Shown here piece by piece: positions 6,638-13,802 of a DNA stretch of 64,000 nucleotides. The notes under the pieces were generated by a model that saw only the letters and a program-made list of their open reading frames with translations, was not told the DNA's origin and did not search any database. Source of the DNA: an uncultured Lachnospiraceae bacterium (GTDB taxonomy: Bacteria; Bacillota; Clostridia; Lachnospirales; Lachnospiraceae). Both the position numbers and the translations under genes were made by a program. Within the stretch, counting starts at the first letter, position 1. Every line of letters starts with the position of its first letter. The DNA is taken from assembly GCA_910584725.1 (NCBI GenBank), contig CAJUBE010000001.1, forward strand, positions 62,001 to 126,000, read 5' to 3'.

Positions 6638-8113
6638 CTATTTCAGTTTCCCAAACAGTTCCTTGCAGGTCGGATAAATCTGCTTAAACTGCTGATATCT
6701 CTTCTCGTACTTCTCAACAAGGTCGGGTTCCGGCTCCACCGTATCCACAATCTTCACGATCTTCGCCGCCGCTTCCTCCACGCTTTCGTACTCGCCGCAG
6801 GCAACCGCCGCCAGCATCGCGCCGCCCATAGCGGGACCTTCCTCGCTCTCGATCACATCCACTTTCAGGTTCATAATGTTGGCGATCATCCGTTTCCACA
6901 GCGGGCTTTTCGCGCCGCCGCCGCAGATCTTCGTCCGCTCGATATGAATGCCGAGGGACCTCGCCACCTCCAGGGAATCTCTCAGCGCAAACGCCACACC
7001 TTCCAAAACTGCCTGTGTCATGTCCGCCCTCGTGGTGTCCATGGTCATGCCGATAAAGGTGCCTCTCGCGTCGGGATCGTTGTGCGGGGAACGCTCTCCC
7101 ATCAGGTAAGGCAGGAAGTACACATGGTTCTCACCAAGCTTATCGTCGGTGATCGCCTTCTGCTCGTCCACGTATTTCTCTGTGCCGATGATGTCGTCCA
7201 TCCACCACTTGTTGCAGGACGCCGCGCTGAGCATACAGCCCATCAGGTGATAGTGCCCGTCCGCATGGGCAAAAGCGTGAAGGGCGTTGAACTTATCCAC
7301 CCCGAACTTGTCGGAGGAGATAAAAATCGTGCCGCTGGTGCCGAGGGAGATATTGCACATGCCGTCTCCCACCGTGCCTGTGCCTACAGCCGCCGCCGCG
7401 TTGTCGCCGCCGCCAGCCGCCACTTTCACAGTTTCGGAAATGCCCAGCTCCTTCGCAATCTCCGGGAGCACGCATCCCACCGTCTCATAGCTTTCGTAAA
7501 TCTTCGCAAGCTGTTCTTCCTTCACGCCGCAGATCTCACACATCTCTTTGGACCAGCAGCGGTTCTTCACATCAAACAGAAGCATCCCCGAAGCATCGGA
7601 AACATCCGTGCAGTGCACCCCTGTCAGCTTGTACGCGATATAATCTTTCGGGAGCATGATCTTTTTGATCCTCGCGAAGTTCTCCGGCTCCTTGTTCTTC
7701 ACCCAGAGTACCTTCGGCGCGGTAAATCCCGTAAAGGAAATGTTCGCCGTATATTCGGACAGCTTATCTTTTCCGATCTCGTTGTTTAAATAATCGCACT
7801 CCTCCGTGGTCCTGCCGTCATTCCAGAGAATCGCCGGACGGATCACCTCGTCATTCTCATCCAGAATCACAAGCCCGTGCATCTGCCCGCCAAAGCTGAT
7901 GCCCGCAATCTGACTCTTGTCCACATCCGCGATCAGCTCCTTAATCCCCGCGATGCTCTGCGCGTACCAGTCCTCCGGCTTCTGCTCAGACCACCCCGGA
8001 TGCGGGAAATACAGCGGATATTCCTTCGATACAATATTGACGATTCTGCCGTCTCCCTCCATCAAAAGAAGCTTCACGGCGCTTGTACCCAAATCCACCC
8101 CAATATAAAGCAT
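6638..8113 (-). CDS. xylB: Xylulokinase-type FGGY sugar kinase
   Basis: A 491-residue cytoplasmic kinase that transfers phosphate from ATP to a ketose, normally D-xylulose. FGGY landmarks: YIGVDLGTSAVKLLLM at the N-terminus, GISFGGQMHGLV, AILWNDGRT, DVSDASGMLLFDV, the nucleotide-site SLGTSGTIF and AAGGGDNAAAAVGTG. The ATG at 8113 follows TTGGAGGG. It is first in an operon with the DUF4867 and isomerase genes, behind a good promoter, and divergent from a LacI-type regulator. Because the isomerase partner is fucose-isomerase-like rather than XylA, the true substrate could be xylulose or another pentulose. Confidence 0.88.
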   Translation of the reverse strand: MLYIGVDLGTSAVKLLLMEGDGRIVNIVSKEYPLYFPHPGWSEQKPEDWYAQSIAGIKELIADVDKSQIAGISFGGQMHGLVILDENDEVIRPAILWNDGRTTEECDYLNNEIGKDKLSEYTANISFTGFTAPKVLWVKNKEPENFARIKKIMLPKDYIAYKLTGVHCTDVSDASGMLLFDVKNRCWSKEMCEICGVKEEQLAKIYESYETVGCVLPEIAKELGISETVKVAAGGGDNAAAAVGTGTVGDGMCNISLGTSGTIFISSDKFGVDKFNALHAFAHADGHYHLMGCMLSAASCNKWWMDDIIGTEKYVDEQKAITDDKLGENHVYFLPYLMGERSPHNDPDARGTFIGMTMDTTRADMTQAVLEGVAFALRDSLEVARSLGIHIERTKICGGGAKSPLWKRMIANIMNLKVDVIESEEGPAMGGAMLAAVACGEYESVEEAAAKIVKIVDTVEPEPDLVEKYEKRYQQFKQIYPTCKELFGKLK

Positions 8114-8145
8114 TTTTACCCTCCAATTCTTTCTGCTAAAATTTT

Positions 8146-8203
8146 CCGTGCCCGTGCACGCTCTCTCTGTTTCTATGATAAGCCGTGCCGCATGGAAAAG
8201 CAA
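8146..8203 (-). promoter_or_regulatory. xylB operon promoter with operator-like repeat
   Basis: Minus strand: -35 TTGCTT (8198-8203), 17-base spacer, -10 TATCAT (8175-8180). Just downstream lies the inverted repeat GTGC-N4-GCAC (8148-8159), inside a CGTGCCCGTGCACG block. An operator overlapping the start region fits repression by the adjacent LacI-type protein. Confidence 0.62.
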
Positions 8204-8270
8204 TACCGTATCTGTTTTTCGTAATTTTACACAAATTACAACCAAACGCATTGTCTATTTCCACTTGATA

Positions 8271-8378
8271 TGCTAAAGTGAAAGACGCGAGAAGTACTTC
8301 TAAAACTCAGCAGCAAAGGCTGCATCGCCAAGTCAGCAAAGCTGACTTGGAAGCACTAAGTCTCGCACACTGTTAGCA
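8271..8378. repeat. Variant structured repeat in regulator leader
   Basis: Nested pairing: TGCTAA 8271-8276 with TTAGCA 8373-8378; GCGAGA 8287-8292 with TCTCGC 8361-8366; AGTACTTC 8293-8300 with GAAGCACT 8350-8357. Inside lie a GCAGC/GCTGC hairpin and a perfect 10-bp hairpin CCAAGTCAGC/GCTGACTTGG (8328-8350). It shares the AGTACTTC arm and the CCAAGTC core with the stop-codon repeats but lies upstream of a gene. Confidence 0.7.
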
Positions 8379-8404
8379 TGATCCCACAAAAAGGAAATCC
8401 CGCT

Positions 8405-9421
8405 ATGGCAACGATTAAAGAAATCGCCGCTCTCGCCGGCGTATCCCGGGGGACGGTAGACCGCGTTTTGAACCACCGCGGTGACGTCAATCCCCAGACA
8501 GAAGAAAAAATCATGCAAATCGTCCGCGCCCTCGACTACAAGCCAAACAAGGCAGGTATCGTTCTCGCCGCCCAGAAAAAGAATCTGAAGCTGGGCGTTG
8601 TGCTGCTGGGCGTGGGCACCCCTTTCTTTGACGATGTCCTTGCCGGGGTACATGAAAAGGCGCAGGAGCTTGCCGGTTACAACTGCAGCGTCCTCATCCG
8701 GCAGACGGAGTACAGCTTACAGCAACAGCTCGACGCCATAGACGGGCTGCTCTCAGAGGGCATAAACGGCCTTGCCATCTCCCCCTACAACGACAGCGCC
8801 GTGCGCGAAAAAATTGACGCTCTAAACGGGCAGGGGATTCCCGTAGTGACCTTAAATACCGATATCGAAAACGCCTGCCGCCTGGCCTACGTCGGCAGTA
8901 ACTTCTACCGATCCGGGGAAGCCGCCGGGGGCCTGATGCGCCTGATGACAAAGGGAGAAGTGCGCGTCGGCATCGTCTCCGGCTCGCGGGATATCCTCTG
9001 TCATACCGAGCGCATTGCCGGATTCGCGCATATCATCGCGCCATACCCGAATATCCGCATTGTAGACACCGTCAACAACAACGACGATGACCGGATGAGC
9101 TTCGAACTAACAAAAAAGCTTCTTTCGGCTCACCCCGAAATCAACGCTTTTTATTTTACCGCAGGCGGCGTATATGGCGGTTGTCAGGCCATCGAGGCCG
9201 CCGCGCGTGCAAACGACACAACTGTCATAACCAACGATTTGGTTCCCACTACCCGGGAATATATAAAAAAAGGACTGATCGCAGCCACTATCTGCCAACA
9301 GCCCTTTCAACAGGGTTCCCTTCCCCTCGCCATCCTGTTCGCCTATCTGGCCACAGGAGAAATGCCCGTCTCGGAAAACAATTATGTGGACGTGGACATC
9401 CGGATCAGAGAGAACCTGTAG
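8405..9421 (+). CDS. LacI-family transcriptional regulator
   Basis: A 338-residue DNA-binding repressor. The N-terminal helix-turn-helix and hinge helix are typical: MATIKEIAALAGVSRGTVDR followed by VLNHRGDVNPQTEEKI and DYKPN. The rest is a periplasmic-binding-protein-like effector domain of the ribose-binding type (GINGLAISPYND, GIVSGSRDI, AFYFTAGGVYGG). It is divergent from the xylB operon and probably controls it in response to a sugar. The start at 8405 gives the standard LacI N-terminus; the ATG at 8378 would add nine unlikely residues. Its 3' end overlaps the convergent EAL gene by 17 bases. Confidence 0.88.
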   Translation: MATIKEIAALAGVSRGTVDRVLNHRGDVNPQTEEKIMQIVRALDYKPNKAGIVLAAQKKNLKLGVVLLGVGTPFFDDVLAGVHEKAQELAGYNCSVLIRQTEYSLQQQLDAIDGLLSEGINGLAISPYNDSAVREKIDALNGQGIPVVTLNTDIENACRLAYVGSNFYRSGEAAGGLMRLMTKGEVRVGIVSGSRDILCHTERIAGFAHIIAPYPNIRIVDTVNNNDDDRMSFELTKKLLSAHPEINAFYFTAGGVYGGCQAIEAAARANDTTVITNDLVPTTREYIKKGLIAATICQQPFQQGSLPLAILFAYLATGEMPVSENNYVDVDIRIRENL

Positions 9422-11099
9422 CCTGTAAATAATCCTTCTCAAACTGCCCTGCCGGAGTGGGTCTTCCGAAATAATAGCCCTGTATCATATCCGGCTTAGT
9501 AGCCATCATTTTAGAAAGCTCCTCTTTCTCTTCTATGCCCTCCATGCAGACTACCGATCCCAGACTATGCACCATATCTATGATGTGACTGATGATATTA
9601 AAATCATATTCGTTTCTGAGCGCCTGTACCACAAAAGTTCTGTCTATCTTTACAGTTTTGGCGTCAATCTCCTTCAAATATCGCATATTTGAATAGCCTG
9701 TGCCGAAATCATCCAGCGCCAGATCAATATTTTTCGATTTCAAATCCTTAAAAAGTTCCTTGATCCTGTCATTCGTCTCGATATAGCCGCTCTCCGTCAG
9801 TTCCAGAACCAGACTTTCCGGATCGATTCCCACTTCCTGAATGCAACGCTCCACATCCCGCATCATATCGCTCTTATAGAGCTGCACATAAGATAAATTC
9901 ACGTTGACATGAAACTCCGGTATATACCGCTTCCATTTCTTGCAGGTTTTCGCCGCCTCCCAGAGAACATACTGCCCCACCGGGATAATCAGGCCGCTCT
10001 CCTCCAGAATCGGGATAAAGACCGCAGGCGACACGCTGCCAAATTTCTCATTTGTCCAGCGCAGCAGCGCCTCCGCGCCGATCAGCCTGTAATCCTCAGC
10101 CGAGACAATCGGCTGGTAATACACCTCAAATCCACGGAAATCATGGCTGACATCCTGTCGCAAAGACTTGCGGATATCAAGCCGTTCCAGATAAACGTCA
10201 TAGGCCGTCCTGTCAAACATAGTCATCTGGTTTCTGCCGTTGCGTTTCGCCTCATTTAAAGCAAACTCCGTAAACCGCATAAGCTCCTCTACGGTTCTGC
10301 CGACGAAATCCTCCTCCAGCACGCCCGCAGACACGGTATAAAATCGACTGTATTCCTTATTTCTGGCCATAGCGGCTATGGTCTCCTGAATCTGTCTGTA
10401 GACGGCGCGCGGCTCCTTCTTCCTGCCCTTTCCCGTGTCCACGATCATAAATTCATCGGCCACCAGACGATAAATATCCACACTCTCATCCACTGTCTTT
10501 ATCATACAGTCCGCAAGCTCGCGCAATACCTCGTCGCCTGCCTCCACGCCCTCTTTTTCATTGATCTCCTTAAAATTGTCAATGCCGATGCGCATCAGAT
10601 AGCGGACAGATTCCGGGCGATCCCGAAGCGTGGATTCCATATCCAACCGGAACCGCGCCTCCCTGCGGAGCCCCGTAATATTGTCGGCCTTCGCCTTCGT
10701 CCCCAGCTCGCTGACAGCGCCGATCAGAAGCCTGTGCCCCTCCGCGCCCGTCACTACCGTACCCCTGCAGCTTATCCAAACCACCCGGTTCATGCGATCC
10801 AGCCAACGGTATTCCAGCTCGTGGCTGTCCTTCTCCCCCGAGCGGCACTTCTCCAGATCCGCAGCTACCATCTCATAATCGGAAGTATATACTACGCTTT
10901 TCAGCGTCTCCGTACAGTTTTCAATCACAATCGAGTGGAAGGGAAACCGCTTCGTCGCCTTCTCCGACAGCATATAAATATCTGCAGTCAGATCGAGAAT
11001 AAACAGATAGGCATCGGAGGATTGCTGCATAATTTCAATGACCGAACGAATCTGTTCCAACGACATGCCCTGCAATGCACTCAGATATTTCATCTTCAT
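9405..11099 (-). CDS. PAS-GGDEF-EAL cyclic-di-GMP phosphodiesterase
   Basis: About 564 residues with no membrane segment: an N-terminal PAS-like region (roughly 15-130), a GGDEF domain (about 140-300) and an EAL domain (about 320-560). The GGDEF signature is degenerate, reading RLVADEF, so cyclase activity is unlikely and the domain may only bind GTP. The EAL domain keeps its catalytic set: GAEALLRW, HVNVNLS, ELTES, DDFGTGYSNMRYL, VKID, EGIE and QGYYFGRP. It should hydrolyse c-di-GMP. The ATG at 11099 is uncertain; GTG at 11114 is possible and neither has an ideally spaced ribosome site. A perfect-consensus promoter lies about 70 bases upstream. Confidence 0.88.
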   Translation of the reverse strand: MKMKYLSALQGMSLEQIRSVIEIMQQSSDAYLFILDLTADIYMLSEKATKRFPFHSIVIENCTETLKSVVYTSDYEMVAADLEKCRSGEKDSHELEYRWLDRMNRVVWISCRGTVVTGAEGHRLLIGAVSELGTKAKADNITGLRREARFRLDMESTLRDRPESVRYLMRIGIDNFKEINEKEGVEAGDEVLRELADCMIKTVDESVDIYRLVADEFMIVDTGKGRKKEPRAVYRQIQETIAAMARNKEYSRFYTVSAGVLEEDFVGRTVEELMRFTEFALNEAKRNGRNQMTMFDRTAYDVYLERLDIRKSLRQDVSHDFRGFEVYYQPIVSAEDYRLIGAEALLRWTNEKFGSVSPAVFIPILEESGLIIPVGQYVLWEAAKTCKKWKRYIPEFHVNVNLSYVQLYKSDMMRDVERCIQEVGIDPESLVLELTESGYIETNDRIKELFKDLKSKNIDLALDDFGTGYSNMRYLKEIDAKTVKIDRTFVVQALRNEYDFNIISHIIDMVHSLGSVVCMEGIEEKEELSKMMATKPDMIQGYYFGRPTPAGQFEKDYLQATGSL

Positions 11100-11174
11100 A
11101 CCGGCGCATTCCACAACTCAATCGTGACGCCGGTTTCGCCTCCTTCCCCGCTTATTTACATTTTTTATTCTTTC

Positions 11175-11203
11175 ATTATACTGCCTGCCCTAAATAATGT
11201 CAA
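11175..11203 (-). promoter_or_regulatory. Consensus sigma-A promoter of the EAL gene
   Basis: Minus strand: TTGACA (11198-11203), 17-base spacer, TATAAT (11175-11180), matching the vegetative consensus at all twelve positions. Start of transcription about 11168. Confidence 0.85.
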
Positions 11204-11409
11204 ACCATTTCTTGTATATGTTGCATAAATGTATACAAAATTTTATCCATATATTTGTGTAATATACACATTTAATTTACATAATATTGACAACATTTTT
11301 AGACTAAGGCCACCGGATTTTATTATAAAATCAGCCAACTTGCAAGATTCTGGCATACTCCTTTCACCGTTCATATAAGTTTACATAAGCCATTTTCACA
11401 AAACCATTG

Positions 11410-11447
11410 TGTACAAAGACCCGGCGTTTTGATATACTTGCAGTATA
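11410..11447 (+). promoter_or_regulatory. Promoter of the carbamate-kinase-like gene
   Basis: -35 TGTACA (11410-11415), 17-base spacer, extended -10 TGA-TATACT (11433-11438). The -10 is part of the palindrome TATAC-N5-GTATA, so a repressor could sit directly on it. Confidence 0.6.
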
Positions 11448-11507
11448 CGGGCCGGATCATAGATCATACCCGAAAATATACGTTTGAAAGGATCAGTGTG
11501 AAATCAT

Positions 11508-12443
11508 ATGAGCAAAAAGAAGGCGGTCGTCTCCCTCGGCCATGAGGCACTCGGCTATACAACGTTAGAACAGTGGGATGCGGTTAAGATGACCGCGAAA
11601 GCTCTTGCGGATCTGGTGGAGGCCGATTATCAGCTCACCATCACTCACTCAAACGGCCCCCAGGTCAGCATGATCCACAAGGCCATGACAGAGCTGCGGC
11701 GGGTTTACATCGACTACACCCCCGCTCCCATGTGCGTATGCTCCGCCATGAGCCAAGGCTATGTGGGATACGATATCCAGAACGCGCTCCGCGCTGAGCT
11801 TCTGGGGCGCGGCATCGTGAAGACCGTCAGCACCGTTCTGACTCAGGTGACCGTAGACCCTTACGATGAGGCCTTCTACGCGCCCACCAAGGTGATCGGC
11901 CGCTATATGTCCGCGGAGGACGCAGAAACGGAAATCAAAAAAGGAAATTATGTGAAAGAAGAGCCTGGCAAGGGCTTCCGCCGGGTAGTGGCGGCCCCCC
12001 GTCCCATAGATATCGTGGAAATCGACGCCATCCGCACGCTGGCTGATGCTGACCAGATCGTGATCGCCTGCGGCGGCGGTGGGATACCCGTGATTGAACA
12101 GAACCATGTCCTGAAAGGCGCGTCCGCTGTGATTGAAAAGGACGCCGTGGCCGGAAGGCTGGCAGAGAGCCTGCGGGTTGACGAACTGATTATCCTGACA
12201 GGCGTGCCCTGCGTGTACCGCAATTTTGGGCAGCCGGATCAGCAGGCCATCCCCTCCCTCACCGCCGCGCAGGCGAAGACGCTGTGCGAAGAAGGCCAGT
12301 TTGAGGAGGGAACCATGCTGCCGAAGATCGAGGCCGCCATCGCTTATCTGGAAGAAAATCCCGAAGGGCGGGTGCTGATCACCTCCCTCGAAAATGTAAA
12401 AGACGCTCTAAAAGGCAAAAACGGTACGGTGATTACTGCCTGA
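11508..12443 (+). CDS. Carbamate-kinase-like protein with altered N-terminal loop
   Basis: A 311-residue amino-acid-kinase-fold protein. Carbamate kinases make ATP from carbamoyl phosphate and ADP in arginine or purine fermentation. Family features: THSNGPQVSMI, APRPIDIVEIDAI, VIACGGGGIPVI, KDAVAGRLAE and the C-terminal GRVLITSLENVKDAL. The first glycine-rich loop, GGNALG in typical enzymes, reads LGHEALG. The Gly-Asn to His-Glu change lies at the phosphate-binding site and may alter substrate or activity. It stands alone, without arginine deiminase or transcarbamylase genes nearby. Its own promoter has a palindromic -10. The ATG at 11508 is fixed by the KKAVVSLG strand that follows. Confidence 0.78.
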   Translation: MSKKKAVVSLGHEALGYTTLEQWDAVKMTAKALADLVEADYQLTITHSNGPQVSMIHKAMTELRRVYIDYTPAPMCVCSAMSQGYVGYDIQNALRAELLGRGIVKTVSTVLTQVTVDPYDEAFYAPTKVIGRYMSAEDAETEIKKGNYVKEEPGKGFRRVVAAPRPIDIVEIDAIRTLADADQIVIACGGGGIPVIEQNHVLKGASAVIEKDAVAGRLAESLRVDELIILTGVPCVYRNFGQPDQQAIPSLTAAQAKTLCEEGQFEEGTMLPKIEAAIAYLEENPEGRVLITSLENVKDALKGKNGTVITA

Positions 12444-12475
12444 TCAATCTGCGCGCGCAAGGCAGACTGCTCATC

Positions 12476-12940
12476 TTATTTGCGCTTCGCTTCCCCCAGT
12501 GCCAGAAGCAGCGCCCCGATCATGATGCAGAAGTCCGATATGTTGAACACAATCCTGCGAAACCGCTTGTTTTTCACGGGAAAACTGACGTAGTCCACCA
12601 CGTATTTCCTCGTCAGGCGGTCGTAGGTATTGCTGTAGGCGCCGCCCAGCAAAAGGGCCAACCCTGCCTTAAGGGTAGAGTTCCCGTGAAAACTGAATGT
12701 TGCGAGAAAAACCACCGTCATAAACAGGGTTAATCCAAGGGAAAGCATGGTCACAAGCCCCTGTCTCTTTTCCCCAACATCCAGAAAGGCGCCTTTATTG
12801 TGATATCTTCTGATTAAAAGTCTTCCCTTGCAGAAGGGTTTCTCTTCCCCCTCCTTCAGACTCTTTTCAATATAATTTTTCAACACCAGATCCAGCACAA
12901 AAATGCCGAATGCCAGAGCCGCAAAGCCGATCGCTGCCAT
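12476..12940 (-). CDS. lspA: Signal peptidase II family protein
   Basis: A 154-residue membrane protein with about four hydrophobic segments. Signal peptidase II cleaves the signal peptide of diacylglyceryl-modified prolipoproteins. Family motifs are present in order: DLVLKNYIE in helix 1, YHNKGAFLD, LLLGGAYSNTYDRL, and the two catalytic aspartates in VVDYVSFPV and FNISDFCIMIG. The ATG at 12940 follows TAGGAGG. It is the last gene of a run whose first two products carry lipoprotein signals. A second, general lspA elsewhere in the genome is possible. Confidence 0.85.
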   Translation of the reverse strand: MAAIGFAALAFGIFVLDLVLKNYIEKSLKEGEEKPFCKGRLLIRRYHNKGAFLDVGEKRQGLVTMLSLGLTLFMTVVFLATFSFHGNSTLKAGLALLLGGAYSNTYDRLTRKYVVDYVSFPVKNKRFRRIVFNISDFCIMIGALLLALGEAKRK

Positions 12941-12970
12941 AGCGCACCTCCTACTATTTTTCCGCCGGCA

Positions 12971-13726
12971 TCAGCGGCGGCTCCCAAACTGCGAAAGCAC
13001 CCGCAGCGTCCTTCTCAGCGTAATCCAAAGCGGGTGAGACACCCTGTTTTTTCGAAGCGCCTGATATCCCTCTTTAAAGGATACCAGATAATTCTTAAGT
13101 CCCGCGTTGCTGGTTCCCCCGTAAAACATGGCTACCAGAATCTCCGGCACATAGGCCAGCTTATTTTCCGGCTCCTTCAAAAAACGCACCATAAACTCAT
13201 AGTCCGCCGCACAGCGGTAGGAGGTATCATAGAGTCCATATTTCTCATACACCGCCCGCCGCAGAAAGAGGGTCGGGTGACCGGGCATCCATCCCTGCGT
13301 GATCCTTCCCTGCCCCATGCGCCACTCTCTGACAATTCGCTCACCTTCCACATAAACCAGGTCTGCGTGGACGCCCACGCATGAGGAGCCGCCCTGCCGC
13401 AGCGCGTCCATCATTTTGCTGATGGCGTTCGGTTTGCATAATCTGTCATTGCAAACTGCGGCAATGTCCCCCGTACTCATGCGAAACGCCTTATTCATCG
13501 CATCGTAGAGCCCGTTGTCCGGCTCCGAAACCCAGCGCACCGAATAGCCCCGCCGCTCTTCCATCCGCGCGGCAAACGCCCTTATCAGCTCCACCGTGCC
13601 GTCCACAGAGCCGCCGTCCACCATCACAACCTCTATATCCGGATAGTCCTGCTCTTCAATACTCCTCAGCGTGAGGGGGAGCGTTTGCTTTGCATTGTAA
13701 ACCGTCACCAGTAAGGAAACCTTCAT
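12971..13726 (-). CDS. Family 2 glycosyltransferase
   Basis: A 251-residue soluble GT-A glycosyltransferase of family 2, of the kind that adds single sugars from nucleotide donors. Visible: KVSLLVTVYNAKQTLPLTL at the N-terminus, EVVMVDGGSVDGTVE, and TGDIAAVCNDRLCKP where the metal-binding DXD is usually found; here it reads C-N-D, a weaker version. RCAADYEFMVRF supplies the later acidic motif. It lies 30 bases upstream of lspA and about 75 downstream of the DUF5722-like gene on the same strand. Acceptor and sugar cannot be told. Confidence 0.82.
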   Translation of the reverse strand: MKVSLLVTVYNAKQTLPLTLRSIEEQDYPDIEVVMVDGGSVDGTVELIRAFAARMEERRGYSVRWVSEPDNGLYDAMNKAFRMSTGDIAAVCNDRLCKPNAISKMMDALRQGGSSCVGVHADLVYVEGERIVREWRMGQGRITQGWMPGHPTLFLRRAVYEKYGLYDTSYRCAADYEFMVRFLKEPENKLAYVPEILVAMFYGGTSNAGLKNYLVSFKEGYQALRKNRVSHPLWITLRRTLRVLSQFGSRR

Positions 13727-13802
13727 CTCTATTTTACATTCCTTTTATATTTGAAATTCCTTCTATTTCTGAGTTCTGCCCTTTCCCGATCTTATCTGGC
13801 TT

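Larger units (their letters stand above)
8114..8404. other. Divergent control region between xylB and lacI-type gene
   Basis: Contains the xylB promoter and operator-like repeat on the left and a large structured element (8271-8378) on the right, placed in the presumed leader of the regulator gene. I do not find a convincing promoter for the regulator. Confidence 0.5.
11100..11507. other. AT-rich divergent region with several palindromes
   Basis: Besides promoters for the two flanking genes it holds inverted repeats that could be operators: TGTATA-N13-TATACA (11213-11218 with 11232-11237), TGTGTA-ATA-TACACA (11256-11270), GATTTTA-TTA-TAAAATC (11316-11332) and TATAC-N5-GTATA (11433-11447). 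The TGTGT-N5-ACACA site recalls CRP/FNR-type boxes. No gene is seen here. Confidence 0.45.

Noticed and set aside
6944..7789. Long open frame on the plus strand opposite xylB
   Set aside because: It mirrors the codon structure of a clear kinase gene, has no ribosome site and no recognisable motifs.
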